Shown here: positions 1 to 8,257 of the stretch, piece after piece
How the letters are laid out: each line of letters begins with the position of its first letter
Numbering within the stretch: the stretch's first letter is position 1
Source of the DNA: Deinococcus rubellus
Lineage (GTDB): Bacteria > Deinococcota > Deinococci > Deinococcales > Deinococcaceae
Assembly: GCF_025244745.1 (NCBI RefSeq)
Contig: NZ_CP104213.1
Span: 186,001 to 250,000 of the forward strand
Direction of reading: 5' to 3'
DNA length: 64,000 nucleotides
The notes under the pieces: generated by a model
Told to the model about the DNA's origin: nothing
The model's database searches: none
What the model saw: the letters and a program-made list of their open reading frames with translations, nothing else
Translations under genes and position numbers: made by a program

Positions 1-47
1 CAATTTCGGCTGAGGAGTCGCCCGTCTGCTGGAATCCGCTGTGAGCA

Positions 48-2246
48 TTAATCCTCTGCCTCCACAGGTTCAAAGGTCTTGCCCTGAATGACTTCACGAA
101 CGGCCCCAGATTCTAGTAAGCTCTTCAACCCCTCATTGAATCGGCGTGGGGCCACATCATGTTCCGCGCAAGCCTGTTTCCAATCCGTCCGCTTGATGGG
201 TGCTTCCACATCCGCGTACAGCCCCTCCAGAACTTCAAAGATGGTTGTCTGTTGAGGTGTGAGGAGGTCTCTGCCCATAATGACGCCGGATGCCACCGCG
301 TCCCTAGCCACAACTCCTGCACTGCGCTCGACACCGTTCTCTTCCCAGCTATGGGATTGAAAGCTCAGCAAGATGGGTTTGCCCTCTTCAGCCGCGCCAC
401 GGTTCTTGGATTGGCTCAGCTTGACCAAGCCTCCCTTCTTCTCGATAACCAACTCTGTCGTGAGTGGGGCCTTGAATGCAGATGCACCTCGTCCACCTCT
501 ACTCGCATCCTTACCAGTGTGGTGGATGAGCAGCACCGTTGCGTTGAAGATACGCGTGAGCAGCTCCGCAGCATCAGTGAAATGCTTCATGTCATCGTTG
601 CTGTTCTCGTCACCGTCACCGAACGTTCTGGCTACGGTGTCAACCACGATGAGCGCCAGCGGACCCCGTTCTCCCTCTGACTCTTTGAGCGTGAGAATTA
701 GCTCCTCAAGTCCACCGTCCGGTTCCACGTCAGTAAGAGACAAGTAGCCGTCCAACAGGTCAAAGGGCAAAGACTCAGGGGCTACGACATGCATGTTGCA
801 CCATGCCTCCAGGCGATTGGCGGTGTACTCCATGCTCTCTGCCGCTAACCACACCACAGGCCCCTGACTCACTTTGTGTTCCTGCCAGTCTTGCCCAGTA
901 GCAACGTGCAGCGAGAGGTCAAGCCCAATCATGCTCTTGCCAGCGCCGGATGGACCAAGCAGGGCAGCCAAGGTTTGCTTCACGAGAAGATTCCCGACCA
1001 GAGGCTGAAGCGGAGGGATATTGCGCACCTCGTGGGCACGGTAACGGCGGATGCGCCTCTTGTCGCCTTGTACATTAGTGAAGGGCGCATATTTGAGTCT
1101 CAACGCTTCCAAATTCCGCTGCCAGGACTGCTTGCTTCTGAACTGTCCTGCAGGCCGTCCAAGTTTGGGAAGGTCGGGCATCTGCCAACCTTGATCACGC
1201 AGTTGCGTGATCCCGTATTGATGGGTGGACTTACCCTGGAGCCAGCGGTCAATCTCAGCTGCCCAGGAAGCGAGAGTGCGGCTGCCATCCGTAATCCAAA
1301 CACTGAAAACCGTTTCTGACTTGAGAAACTCGGCCATCTCCGAACCCCTGCTCATACGCTCTGCCACGTTGAGAAAGGCCTCTGCACTGTCATGTCGTCC
1401 ATAGGATTCCGGAGTTGTTAGGGCTGCCTTCTTTAACAGTTCGAACCCGGCTGGGTCCAAGTCTGCAGCAGACACCTCAGCAGCCATTGCAGGGACCCTA
1501 GCGTTAATCCTATGAGCTAGGTCGAGGATCGTTTCAGCCCTGGTAAGGCGTACTTGATCGAGAGCTTGGATAAGGGATATAGGCGTGCCGTCCGTGCGTT
1601 GCAAGAAGGTATTACCTAAGCCTTTCGGGTCAATTGTTGCCCCCCTGTAGGGCAGGTACACCATTCTGCCCCCGAGATTTTCGCTCATTGGGTAGACTTC
1701 CACTCCTGTGTATCCAGCTTCAGCCGCAATAGCTTTGAGCACACTGCTCAGTAACTTGTAGGGCACAGGCTCAGAAAGGAAGACCCAGAGGTGATGACCG
1801 CCATTAGTACTGATCTCCAAATTGAAGGCAACGCCGTTCTTCTCTAAGGCAGTTTGAATGCTATTTGTCTCTAGTAGGAATGCCTCTTCTAATTTACGTA
1901 TGCCTTTGCTCTTGTTATCTACATCTACACAAGCAACTGTGGTTTCAGTGGCATAGCCAGGAAGATAGCCCAGTGTTCCGACGCGCTCATTGTTATTGAG
2001 GTGTCGCTCCACGTCCCCAGGTGTGGCTGGTTGACGTACTGTTCTGCTTGGTTTAGCACCCGTTTCGGAGTTAAAGCTCTCCATGACAATATGTCTATCT
2101 GGATTAATAGGAAACAGAGCACTGAAGTCTGTTGACATGCTTCTAGTATGGGAAGCAAGATCAATTTCGAAGTCTACATCTAAATTAGATTTAGTGGAAC
2201 TACTACTATCTGTGCGCGATTCATCCCAAATAATGTGGTTATCCAT
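48..2246 (-). CDS. Primase-helicase replication protein of the element
   Basis: A 732-residue two-part replication protein. Residues about 45-240 resemble an archaeo-eukaryotic-type primase, with an acidic DVD at 108-110 and a STNGGHH stretch at 146-152 that fit its catalytic and nucleotide-binding positions. Residues about 405-650 form a RecA-like ATPase: Walker A GPSGAGKS at 431-438, Walker B LALIVVD ending at 536, and HHTGKD at 575-580, as in RepA-like hexameric helicases. A short C-terminal winged-helix-like part follows. The ATG start has a clear AAGGAG Shine-Dalgarno. It lies 48 bases after the small HTH gene in the same direction, so the two are probably co-transcribed. It most likely replicates the excised element. 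Confidence 0.8.
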   Translation of the reverse strand: MDNHIIWDESRTDSSSSTKSNLDVDFEIDLASHTRSMSTDFSALFPINPDRHIVMESFNSETGAKPSRTVRQPATPGDVERHLNNNERVGTLGYLPGYATETTVACVDVDNKSKGIRKLEEAFLLETNSIQTALEKNGVAFNLEISTNGGHHLWVFLSEPVPYKLLSSVLKAIAAEAGYTGVEVYPMSENLGGRMVYLPYRGATIDPKGLGNTFLQRTDGTPISLIQALDQVRLTRAETILDLAHRINARVPAMAAEVSAADLDPAGFELLKKAALTTPESYGRHDSAEAFLNVAERMSRGSEMAEFLKSETVFSVWITDGSRTLASWAAEIDRWLQGKSTHQYGITQLRDQGWQMPDLPKLGRPAGQFRSKQSWQRNLEALRLKYAPFTNVQGDKRRIRRYRAHEVRNIPPLQPLVGNLLVKQTLAALLGPSGAGKSMIGLDLSLHVATGQDWQEHKVSQGPVVWLAAESMEYTANRLEAWCNMHVVAPESLPFDLLDGYLSLTDVEPDGGLEELILTLKESEGERGPLALIVVDTVARTFGDGDENSNDDMKHFTDAAELLTRIFNATVLLIHHTGKDASRGGRGASAFKAPLTTELVIEKKGGLVKLSQSKNRGAAEEGKPILLSFQSHSWEENGVERSAGVVARDAVASGVIMGRDLLTPQQTTIFEVLEGLYADVEAPIKRTDWKQACAEHDVAPRRFNEGLKSLLESGAVREVIQGKTFEPVEAED

Positions 2247-2294
2247 ACATCTCCTTCTTTCAGTCCGTTCCTGTTGCGACCAGGGGCGGGCAAC

Positions 2295-2573
2295 TTATTG
2301 ACCTGCAGCGATACGGGGTTTGCCGTTCTTGTCGGTAATGAGGTGTTGCTCTGCAAAGGCTTGAACGTCAGCCAGCGTGGCAACGTCTAGCCGCTTGGTG
2401 GGCAGCTTGCCCGTCTGCTTGGCCCGCACCAGTTGATACGGGTTGAGACCCAGCAGTTTGCCGATCTCACTCATGCTGAGTAGGTGGGCTTGAGTCGCTT
2501 CGTGTTTGTCGAGAGCAGCTTGAATCGCTTCGCGGACCTCTGGGTTGGTCTTCGTTTTCTTTGTATAGGACAC
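2295..2573 (-). CDS. Small HTH DNA-binding protein (excisionase or replication regulator)
   Basis: 92 residues from a GTG at 2573. A GGAGG on the minus strand lies six bases upstream; longer ATG starts at 2621 and 2630 lack such a site. Residues about 33-75 contain a predicted helix-turn-helix of the excisionase/MerR type (SMSEIGKLLGLNPYQLVRAK), followed by a short basic wing and a helix. It is first in the operon with the primase-helicase and divergent from the integrase, the position expected of an excisionase or AlpA-like switch. The role is inferred from position; the HTH is fairly clear. Confidence 0.6.
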   Translation of the reverse strand: MSYTKKTKTNPEVREAIQAALDKHEATQAHLLSMSEIGKLLGLNPYQLVRAKQTGKLPTKRLDVATLADVQAFAEQHLITDKNGKPRIAAGQ

Positions 2574-2779
2574 GATTTTCCTCCATATGGACGTATGCCC
2601 ACAGATGATTCTTTCGCACATGACGTACAAAACCTCGCTATCGCTCTGCTTTGGTTTTGCCCTTTCCGTGCAGAGATTTCGGGCTGGCCTCTAATCTGAT
2701 GTGCGAACCCAGCACCTTCCCGCTGGAAATACCTTGAGGCTCGCAGCTACCAACGCTGCGCAGCCACAAGGAGCCAAAC
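2574..2779. promoter_or_regulatory. Divergent control region between HTH gene and integrase
   Basis: About 200 bases between two divergent genes, so promoters for both directions must be here. A 10-bp palindrome TCCATATGGA (2580-2589) overlaps the HTH gene's Shine-Dalgarno and could be an operator. A separate AAGGAG (2768-2773) serves the integrase GTG. I see no convincing -35/-10 pair in either direction. Confidence 0.35.
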
Positions 2780-3889
2780 GTGAAACGATCAAACGGCGAA
2801 GGGTCCATCTGTCGGCGCAGCAATGGCAAGGGTTGGGTCGGGTCATTGACCCTAGGACATGACGAAAATGGCAAGCAGCTTCGGCGCTTTGTCAGCGGTG
2901 ACACCCAGCAGGAAGTGCGAGCGAAGCTGGACGCTATCAAGCAGGAGCGCGAACGGGGCACGGCTGCGCCTAGCAATGCGCGGCTTACCGTGGCTGAGGC
3001 TGTCGATCGGTGGCTCACTTACAAGGCGCGTGACCTGCGGCTCACCACCATGACGGACTACCGCACCCACTGCCAGAAGTTCATTGTTCCCAAGCTAGGT
3101 TCTGTTCGGCTCGACAAGCTCACCGCCATGCACGTTGAAGATCTGCTGGTGAGCATGCTTGATTCCGGCCAATCCGCAGCCAGAGCCACACGCTGCTTGA
3201 AAATCGTCAAGATGGCGCTCTCTCAGGCTGTGGACTGGGAATTGGTTGGGCGCAACGTGGCAGAGCGCATCAAGCCACCAAAGGTGCAGCGCCAGGAGAT
3301 GAAGGTGTGGAACCCAGCTGAGGTCCAACGCTTCCTGACAGCAGCAGAGGGACACCGCTACCATGCGCTGTTCTACTTGGCACTGGTCTCTGGTATGCGT
3401 AGGGGCGAGATGTTGGGCCTCCGGTGGTCAGACGTGGACACGGCCCGCGCTCAGCTCACGGTGGCCCGTAGCGTTGTTTACGTGGCTGGAGGGCTGCATG
3501 TCTCCGAGCCTAAGACCGCAGCAGGGAAGCGGGTCATCACGCTCAGTCCAGACGTGTTGGAAGTCCTCACAGCTCACCGGCTCACCTATGGAGTCAACGA
3601 GTTGGTTTTCAGCTCCAGCAAGGGCAACTTCTTGAACCCGTCGAATGTGGCGCGTAAGTTTGAGGTGCTGTGCCAACGGGCCAGTGTGCCCCACATCCGT
3701 TTCCATGACTTGAGACACACGTCGGCTAGCTTGCTGATCCGCTCCAATGTCTCGGCTAAGGTGGTCAGCGACCGCCTAGGCCATGCCGACAGCGGGTTCA
3801 CCCTGCGGACATACGTGCATGTGTTTGACGATCAAAGGCGTGCAGCTGCGCTCTCGCTGGGGGAGATGCTCAGGGAGGCGGGGGATTGA
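2780..3889 (+). CDS. int: Tyrosine integrase
   Basis: 369-residue site-specific recombinase. It starts with a basic AP2-like arm-binding part (residues 1-60), then a SAM-like core-binding domain (about 68-155), then the catalytic domain. Catalytic residues visible: Arg207 in SGMRRGE, a candidate Lys at 245 or 250, His309 and Arg312 in FHDLRH, His335 in LGH, and nucleophile Tyr345. The set is complete and the length normal, so the enzyme should be active. GTG start with AAGGAG six bases upstream. It should integrate the element at the tRNA-Arg 3' end seen at 10160-10207. Its stop overlaps the start of the methyltransferase (TGATG). Confidence 0.92.
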   Translation: MKRSNGEGSICRRSNGKGWVGSLTLGHDENGKQLRRFVSGDTQQEVRAKLDAIKQERERGTAAPSNARLTVAEAVDRWLTYKARDLRLTTMTDYRTHCQKFIVPKLGSVRLDKLTAMHVEDLLVSMLDSGQSAARATRCLKIVKMALSQAVDWELVGRNVAERIKPPKVQRQEMKVWNPAEVQRFLTAAEGHRYHALFYLALVSGMRRGEMLGLRWSDVDTARAQLTVARSVVYVAGGLHVSEPKTAAGKRVITLSPDVLEVLTAHRLTYGVNELVFSSSKGNFLNPSNVARKFEVLCQRASVPHIRFHDLRHTSASLLIRSNVSAKVVSDRLGHADSGFTLRTYVHVFDDQRRAAALSLGEMLREAGD

Positions 3890-4830
3890 TGTCACACCAA
3901 CAGGGTAAGATGCAACAGAGAATGACCTACGAAATACACAATGCAAACTGCTTTGAGTGGTTGGCTAATCAAGCACCGAATAGCTTTCAAGCCGTTATCA
4001 CTGATCCGCCCTATGGGGTGATTGAATTTACCTCTGGAGAGATTGAGAAGATGCGTTCTGGGGTTGGCGGCATCTGGCGTATTCCAATGGAGATTGGCGG
4101 GAGTAAGCGCCGTCCTCAGCCGCGTTTCACTGTTTTATCTCTAGAACAGCGGCAAGCAGTTGAAACTTACTTCGCAGATTGGGCTAGTTTACTTGCACCA
4201 GTATTGGTTCCAGGAGCGCACGTACTTGTCGCAACCAATGTTCTTCTTTCTTCCCGTGTGCAGAATGGAATAGAACGTGCTGGTTTTGAATATCGAGGGC
4301 AAATTATTCGGATGTATAGGGGAATGCGTGGTGGAGACCGTCCCAAGCTAGCTGAAAACGAATTTCCAGACGTAGCTGTATCGCTTAGAGGCGGCCACGA
4401 GCCTTGGCTATTGTTCAGAAAGCCTATAGAGCTAGGTATGCGCGTCTCCGACAACCTTCGCATTTGGGGTACGGGAGGTCTTCGACGTGTTCAAACGGAT
4501 GTGCCTTTCGTAGATGTCATTCAATCAGAGCGTACCCCTAAAGCCGAAAGATTGATTTGCGATCATCCTACTATGAAGCCCCAGTCTCTAATGCGCCCCT
4601 TGACACGCCTTCTGTTACCTTTAGGCGAAGGCAGAATCCTTGACCCTTTTATGGGATCAGGTTCAACAATTGCGGCTGCTCACGCTCAAGGTTTAAGTGC
4701 TTGCGGTGTAGAACTTGACCCTCAATTCTTCAGCTTGGCTAAATCTGCTATACCTCATCTTGCGCAAATAGAGCCACGCTTCAGCGAAAGAAACTCTGAG
4801 GTGCCGCTTTTTGCTGAAAAAGTTCGCTAA
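3889..4830 (+). CDS. DNA methyltransferase (N6-adenine/N4-cytosine, beta class)
   Basis: About 313 residues. Motif IV DPPYG lies near residue 40 and the AdoMet-binding motif I (DPFMGSGST) near residue 257. This order, with the variable region between, marks a beta-class amino-methyltransferase. DHPTMKP just before motif I is also typical. The chosen ATG (3889) overlaps the integrase stop as TGATG; ATGs at 3910 and 3922 are alternatives, and the last still keeps the whole domain. It is tail-to-tail with the nuclease gene, five bases apart. It should protect element and host DNA from that nuclease. Codon use is more AT-rich than the chromosome. Confidence 0.88.
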   Translation: MSHQQGKMQQRMTYEIHNANCFEWLANQAPNSFQAVITDPPYGVIEFTSGEIEKMRSGVGGIWRIPMEIGGSKRRPQPRFTVLSLEQRQAVETYFADWASLLAPVLVPGAHVLVATNVLLSSRVQNGIERAGFEYRGQIIRMYRGMRGGDRPKLAENEFPDVAVSLRGGHEPWLLFRKPIELGMRVSDNLRIWGTGGLRRVQTDVPFVDVIQSERTPKAERLICDHPTMKPQSLMRPLTRLLLPLGEGRILDPFMGSGSTIAAAHAQGLSACGVELDPQFFSLAKSAIPHLAQIEPRFSERNSEVPLFAEKVR

Positions 4831-4835
4831 AGATA

Positions 4836-5726
4836 TCAGATTGACTTAGATTTGTACCAAGGTGAATGCTGAGGTATTTCCCCACCACGCCATGCTTGCT
4901 TTGAAAGATTGCTCCAGTTAGGCCACAGTATCGAGTTTATGTATACGCTGCCATGTCTCAGCTTCCAAGTCCCTTCTGGAGTGGTTGTGTATGTTTCAGT
5001 TCGTTGAGTTCCTTCCTCGTTCACATTGCTTCCAACATATTTCCAATCACTCACTGCTGTAGACTTCATACCATTCAGTTCAGCAATTTCGATGTGAGTA
5101 AACTGGATCTGCCCACTTTCCTGATTGAGATTATAACAGGCGATCATATGCCAGCCGTTGGTCCCATTATGCCCTTCTCCGCCCTTCGCAACCTTGTTGG
5201 AAGCCTTAATTTCTAAACCAATATTGTCTATATCATTCATCAGATCAGGATGTTTTTGATCGTGATACGGCTTGTAAATCGTATGGTCGCCTATAGCTAC
5301 GGTCAGTAGATTGGAAACTAAACCGCTGTAGTTGTTACCTTGGATTAATTCGTGTAGATACTTACCAGTAAATAATTTGATTTCATGATTAAGTACTGCC
5401 ATCATCTCTTGAGTAGCGTCCAGAGCAGCTTTTATACCTTCTTTTGTTAAGCCTTTCGGCATTGGAACATCATTGTAGAAGTCCTCTAATGTTGGAGCAG
5501 GCGCGGTGCGCATAGTTGCAAGCCCATGTAGCTCATGAATGACTTTCTGTAATGGGTAATCAGTGAAAGTGGCTAAATCGCTTAGAACACTAAGCAGCAT
5601 AGGAGATTCTGGAGACTGAAGACCATTGATCTCATACATGCTGCCGATCATGCCTTCCAAGGTTGCCGTACTGGACTCACTAACATCTGAGGTTTTCACA
5701 GGGTGAGTAGACCATGCCTGTCCCAA
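4836..5726 (-). CDS. Type II restriction endonuclease (putative, PD-(D/E)XK)
   Basis: About 296 residues. The fold cannot be proven by eye, but D..NIGLEIKASNK near residues 170-185 fits a PD-(D/E)XK active site (Asp, then Glu-x-Lys), and a neighbouring methyltransferase and controller protein make a restriction nuclease the natural reading. The start is unclear. The frame opens straight after the controller gene's TGA, with TTG as first possible codon and no Shine-Dalgarno; the ATG 25 codons on (near 5651) has GGAAGG too close for a good site. Controller and nuclease share one reading frame, so stop readthrough or a once-fused gene is possible. The recognition site is unknown. Confidence 0.66.
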   Translation of the reverse strand: MGQAWSTHPVKTSDVSESSTATLEGMIGSMYEINGLQSPESPMLLSVLSDLATFTDYPLQKVIHELHGLATMRTAPAPTLEDFYNDVPMPKGLTKEGIKAALDATQEMMAVLNHEIKLFTGKYLHELIQGNNYSGLVSNLLTVAIGDHTIYKPYHDQKHPDLMNDIDNIGLEIKASNKVAKGGEGHNGTNGWHMIACYNLNQESGQIQFTHIEIAELNGMKSTAVSDWKYVGSNVNEEGTQRTETYTTTPEGTWKLRHGSVYINSILWPNWSNLSKQAWRGGEIPQHSPWYKSKSI

Positions 5727-5969
5727 TCAATCAAACAGTTCAGCAATTTCACTCCCCAACGCCTTAGCTACCTTAATCAGGGTGCTGAGCTGGGGATCAA
5801 TTTGTGCGTTTTCCAGCTTGCCGGGATGGGTTCGGTGAATGCCCGCAACGGCAGCGAACTCGTCTTGATTCATGCCCTTCGCTAGCCTCAGCCCACGAAT
5901 GCGCTGGCCTAAGCGAACACGGATTTCCTGCACCTGCGGATCAATCGGCTGAGGCTTGCGGGGAGGCAT
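5727..5969 (-). CDS. XRE-family controller (C) protein
   Basis: 80 residues; a single lambda-repressor-type helix-turn-helix fills residues about 15-78 (RLGQRIRGLRLAKGMNQDEF, then the recognition helix). C proteins of type II systems have this size and fold; they activate the nuclease gene and tune their own promoter, delaying nuclease after entry. The gene lies immediately upstream of the nuclease in the same frame and direction. A possible half-matching C-box-like pair GACT/GGTC is near 6007-6020, but I would not rely on it. Divergent from the PEGA gene. Confidence 0.72.
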   Translation of the reverse strand: MPPRKPQPIDPQVQEIRVRLGQRIRGLRLAKGMNQDEFAAVAGIHRTHPGKLENAQIDPQLSTLIKVAKALGSEIAELFD

Positions 5970-6031
5970 ACCCAGAGCATCAGAGCAGACCGTCTTGAGT
6001 GCGACCGACCCGAATAAGTCCTATCGTGTTA

Positions 6032-6080
6032 TGCATATTCAAATCAGAGATACTTAAATATCGGAGGACTTGAATATGCA
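6032..6080. promoter_or_regulatory. 11-bp inverted repeat around the PEGA gene start
   Basis: TGCATATTCAA (6032-6042) is perfectly matched by TTGAATATGCA (6070-6080). The right arm contains the ATG at 6076, and the 27-base loop contains the GGAGG ribosome binding site (6063-6067). As RNA it could hide the start codon; as DNA it could be an operator for the controller protein between the divergent genes. Confidence 0.5.
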
Positions 6081-6942
6081 GACAGTAAGTTTGGTGTTGG
6101 CTTTGGTTGGATTGGTCGTTGGCGTGCTTGGACTCATCGGCGTGATTCTCGGAAAGGTGCCACTGCTCAAGTTGAAGGGACGTGGCCTTGCCGCTGGGGT
6201 GCTCGTTGGTGGCCTTGCTCTTGCGATTTTGGGCGGAAATTTGGCTCCAAGGCGGACTGTTACTGTGACAGCTTCCCCAGCCAGTGCCACCATTTTGATT
6301 GACGGCAAAACATACACAGGCACAACGGGAGAGCTACCTTTGCTCAGAGACAGTTACGAAGTTGAGATCAAAGCACCGCGTCACCATGCCCTCAAGCAGA
6401 CGTTGGACGTGTCGAAGCAGCAGAAATTCAATATCGCCTTGGCTCCGTTTTCTTCTGAGGAGCTGGCGGCCATCCAGCGACAAGCCGACTTGAAAGCGGA
6501 ACAGGCAAGGCAAGCCCAGCTTGCTAAGCCGCAGGCCAAAGCAGCTGCACTCAAGGCTGAGCAGGCGAGGGTGGTTGAGGAGCAACGGGCGAAGGCAGCC
6601 GCTGCAAAGCAAGCCGTGATAGATGCAGCCGCAGCCAAGAAGCAAGCTGTCATTAACGCAGTCGCTGCTCAAGCCAAGGCAGAGCGGGAAGCCTCGTTGA
6701 TTGGTGTCGGCGTGTTCTGGATTCGCTGCAAGGAAGCGGTGAGAGCGCAGCTCAAGTCACCCGACAGTGCCAAGTTTCCAAGCGTAATGACGCAGCCAGA
6801 TCAGACAAAGGAATTCGGGGACGGCAGCAAGATTTGGGCATCTTCAATCCAGGCACAGAACGCCTTTGGCACTGAGGTCAACAATGAGTTCACATGCACG
6901 TACAACCCGACCACTCGTGAAACCGTAGCCAAATTCAGATAG
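6076..6942 (+). CDS. Membrane-anchored PEGA-domain coiled-coil protein
   Basis: 288 residues; ATG chosen because GGAGG lies eight bases upstream. Two hydrophobic segments occupy residues about 4-26 and 33-53. A PEGA-type beta domain (about 60-115, with the P-A-x-A-x-I-x-I-D-G pattern) follows, then an Ala/Lys/Gln-rich coiled coil (about 120-205). The C-terminal domain carries CKEAVRAQLKSPDSAKFP, a motif found in small secreted or periplasmic domains of many bacteria. Function unknown; PEGA domains are often surface-exposed. It stands alone, with a structured repeat immediately after its stop. It may be element cargo. Confidence 0.6.
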   Translation: MQTVSLVLALVGLVVGVLGLIGVILGKVPLLKLKGRGLAAGVLVGGLALAILGGNLAPRRTVTVTASPASATILIDGKTYTGTTGELPLLRDSYEVEIKAPRHHALKQTLDVSKQQKFNIALAPFSSEELAAIQRQADLKAEQARQAQLAKPQAKAAALKAEQARVVEEQRAKAAAAKQAVIDAAAAKKQAVINAVAAQAKAEREASLIGVGVFWIRCKEAVRAQLKSPDSAKFPSVMTQPDQTKEFGDGSKIWASSIQAQNAFGTEVNNEFTCTYNPTTRETVAKFR

Positions 6943-6949
6943 CCTGCTG

Positions 6950-7010
6950 CCGCCCCTGACAGATTGGTTCTGTGCGTGCCAGACGCAGAATCTCCGCAGG
7001 GCAGGGGCGG
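6950..7010. repeat. Structured palindromic repeat, copy 1
   Basis: Outer arms CCGCCCCTG and CAGGGGCGG enclose an inner hairpin (GGTTCTG with CAGAATC, then CGT/ACG). Copy 2 lies at 7727-7782. Differences between copies keep pairing: inner GGTTCTG here is GATTCTG there, both pairing with CAGAATC. It starts eight bases after the PEGA gene's stop and is not followed by a T-run. Confidence 0.75.
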
Positions 7011-7095
7011 TAAAATTTTGGGGTAGCTCTGTAAGGCTACAGACTGAGCCAGCCTCTGTATATCAACAGTGTCTCGGGCAGTGTATCTTAGCTTT

Positions 7096-7662
7096 ATGGC
7101 TACTATGCACTGCCCTTTCTGTCATGTACATACTTCAATCACTCCTAAACTGATTCAAAATCTCCCTTACGCAGTTCACGACAGAATGAATGTTAGCTGG
7201 TACATTGGAGAATGCAATAACTGTGGCAATTTAGTGTTGGCCTCTCAATACGGTAAGGTTTACCCAGATCCGTTGCCTTCACCGACTCCAACAGAGATTC
7301 CCGAAGCAATTAGGAGCAACTTAGTTGAAGCCAAGCAGTGTGCGTCCGTAGGCGCTTGGCGTGCAGCGGTAACAATGTGCAGGAGAGCTGTTCAAATGGC
7401 GTGTATTGATAGAGGCGCTCCTACAAATACGAATATCGTCGGGCAGATCAATTACTTACGTGACGATCACATCATTACTAATGAAGTACACGAATGGGCG
7501 ACAGTTGTGCGCTGGGTTGGTAACGATGGAGCGCATCCGGGAGGGAGTGAGCCAGATCAAGAGGACGCCAGCGCAATGATTGATTTGGCTGAGCAGTTCC
7601 TGCACGTTCTGTATGTCGCCCCAGCCAAAGCCGCAGCGCATAGAGCAAAGATTGGGAAGTGA
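7096..7662 (+). CDS. DUF4145 protein with zinc ribbon
   Basis: 188 residues from the ATG at 7096; an in-frame GTG at 7069 is possible, and neither has a Shine-Dalgarno. An N-terminal zinc ribbon (CPFC, then CNNC about 35 residues later) precedes a mostly helical domain matching DUF4145, including the region around VRWVGNDGAHPG near residue 145. DUF4145 occurs alone or fused to restriction-type nucleases in mobile elements, and its activity is not established. It stands between the two structured repeats on a restriction-carrying element, so a defence role is plausible but unproven. Confidence 0.65.
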   Translation: MATMHCPFCHVHTSITPKLIQNLPYAVHDRMNVSWYIGECNNCGNLVLASQYGKVYPDPLPSPTPTEIPEAIRSNLVEAKQCASVGAWRAAVTMCRRAVQMACIDRGAPTNTNIVGQINYLRDDHIITNEVHEWATVVRWVGNDGAHPGGSEPDQEDASAMIDLAEQFLHVLYVAPAKAAAHRAKIGK

Positions 7663-7726
7663 CTTGCTCGAACAGAATTTGTTAGAAAACCTGATATGAC
7701 GCAATCTACCGACCCTACTGACCCTA

Positions 7727-7782
7727 CCGCCCCTGACAAATTGATTCTGTACGTGCCAGACGCAGAATCTCCGCAGGGGCGG
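7727..7782. repeat. Structured palindromic repeat, copy 2
   Basis: Second copy of the 6950-7010 repeat, 65 bases after the DUF4145 stop. The outer arms extend by TA on each side (7725-7784). It lacks a four-base insertion present before the closing arm of copy 1. It could be a small mobile palindrome or a transcription-end signal. Confidence 0.75.
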
Positions 7783-7916
7783 TAGCTTTATATCTCCGCC
7801 GCCCATCATTTAACACTGCTCTGAAATCGACGGTGATTTCACTTGGGGACAAATGCACTTGATATGTTCGGCACGTAGTGAGACGGACCACATTCTCTCA
7901 GGGACGAGCCAATTAT

Positions 7917-7957
7917 CATGAGACCAAGTCTAGAAACCTCTTAGACTTGGTCTCATG
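7917..7957. other. Perfect 16-bp stem-loop
   Basis: CATGAGACCAAGTCTA (7917-7932) pairs perfectly with 7942-7957 around the loop GAAACCTCT. There is no T-run, so it is not a standard terminator. It stands about 80 bases before the YjzC-like gene, in a roughly 375-base stretch (7663-8037) whose only other content is repeat copy 2. It may be an RNA leader hairpin, an operator or a replication hairpin. Confidence 0.6.
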
Positions 7958-8037
7958 GGCCGTCTGTGACGGATGTTGGAAGTGAAGAGCTAACACTTAT
8001 CACAGACGAAATTAACTCCACAAGACCGGAGATTACA

Positions 8038-8229
8038 ATGCCGAAAACGCCGACTTCTGGACTCAGGCCGGGACAGACCACCCCTGTGAGTGGTCAATAC
8101 GCACCCGTTGGACCACGTGGCGGTAAGACTGGTGTCGAGATTACCAGTACTGCCGGAAACCCGCTGCCGCCTACCGAGAAGTCAGGACAGACGTATACCC
8201 TGACAGACGCCACTAGGCATAAGAAATGA
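8038..8229 (+). CDS. YjzC-like small protein
   Basis: 63 residues from ATG 8038, with GGAG six bases upstream; an upstream GTG at 7966 reads through the stem-loop's flank and lacks such a site. The pattern RPGQxxPxSGQY, then a glycine-rich turn, ExT, GxPLPPT, GQTY, LxDxT-K matches the YjzC-like family of small beta-rich proteins, common on mobile elements and of unknown function. It is followed 28 bases later by an 87-residue gene with its own ribosome binding site, so the two are probably co-transcribed. Confidence 0.62.
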   Translation: MPKTPTSGLRPGQTTPVSGQYAPVGPRGGKTGVEITSTAGNPLPPTEKSGQTYTLTDATRHKK

Positions 8230-8257
8230 AAACTCAATTTAAGGCGGTGATTAATTA

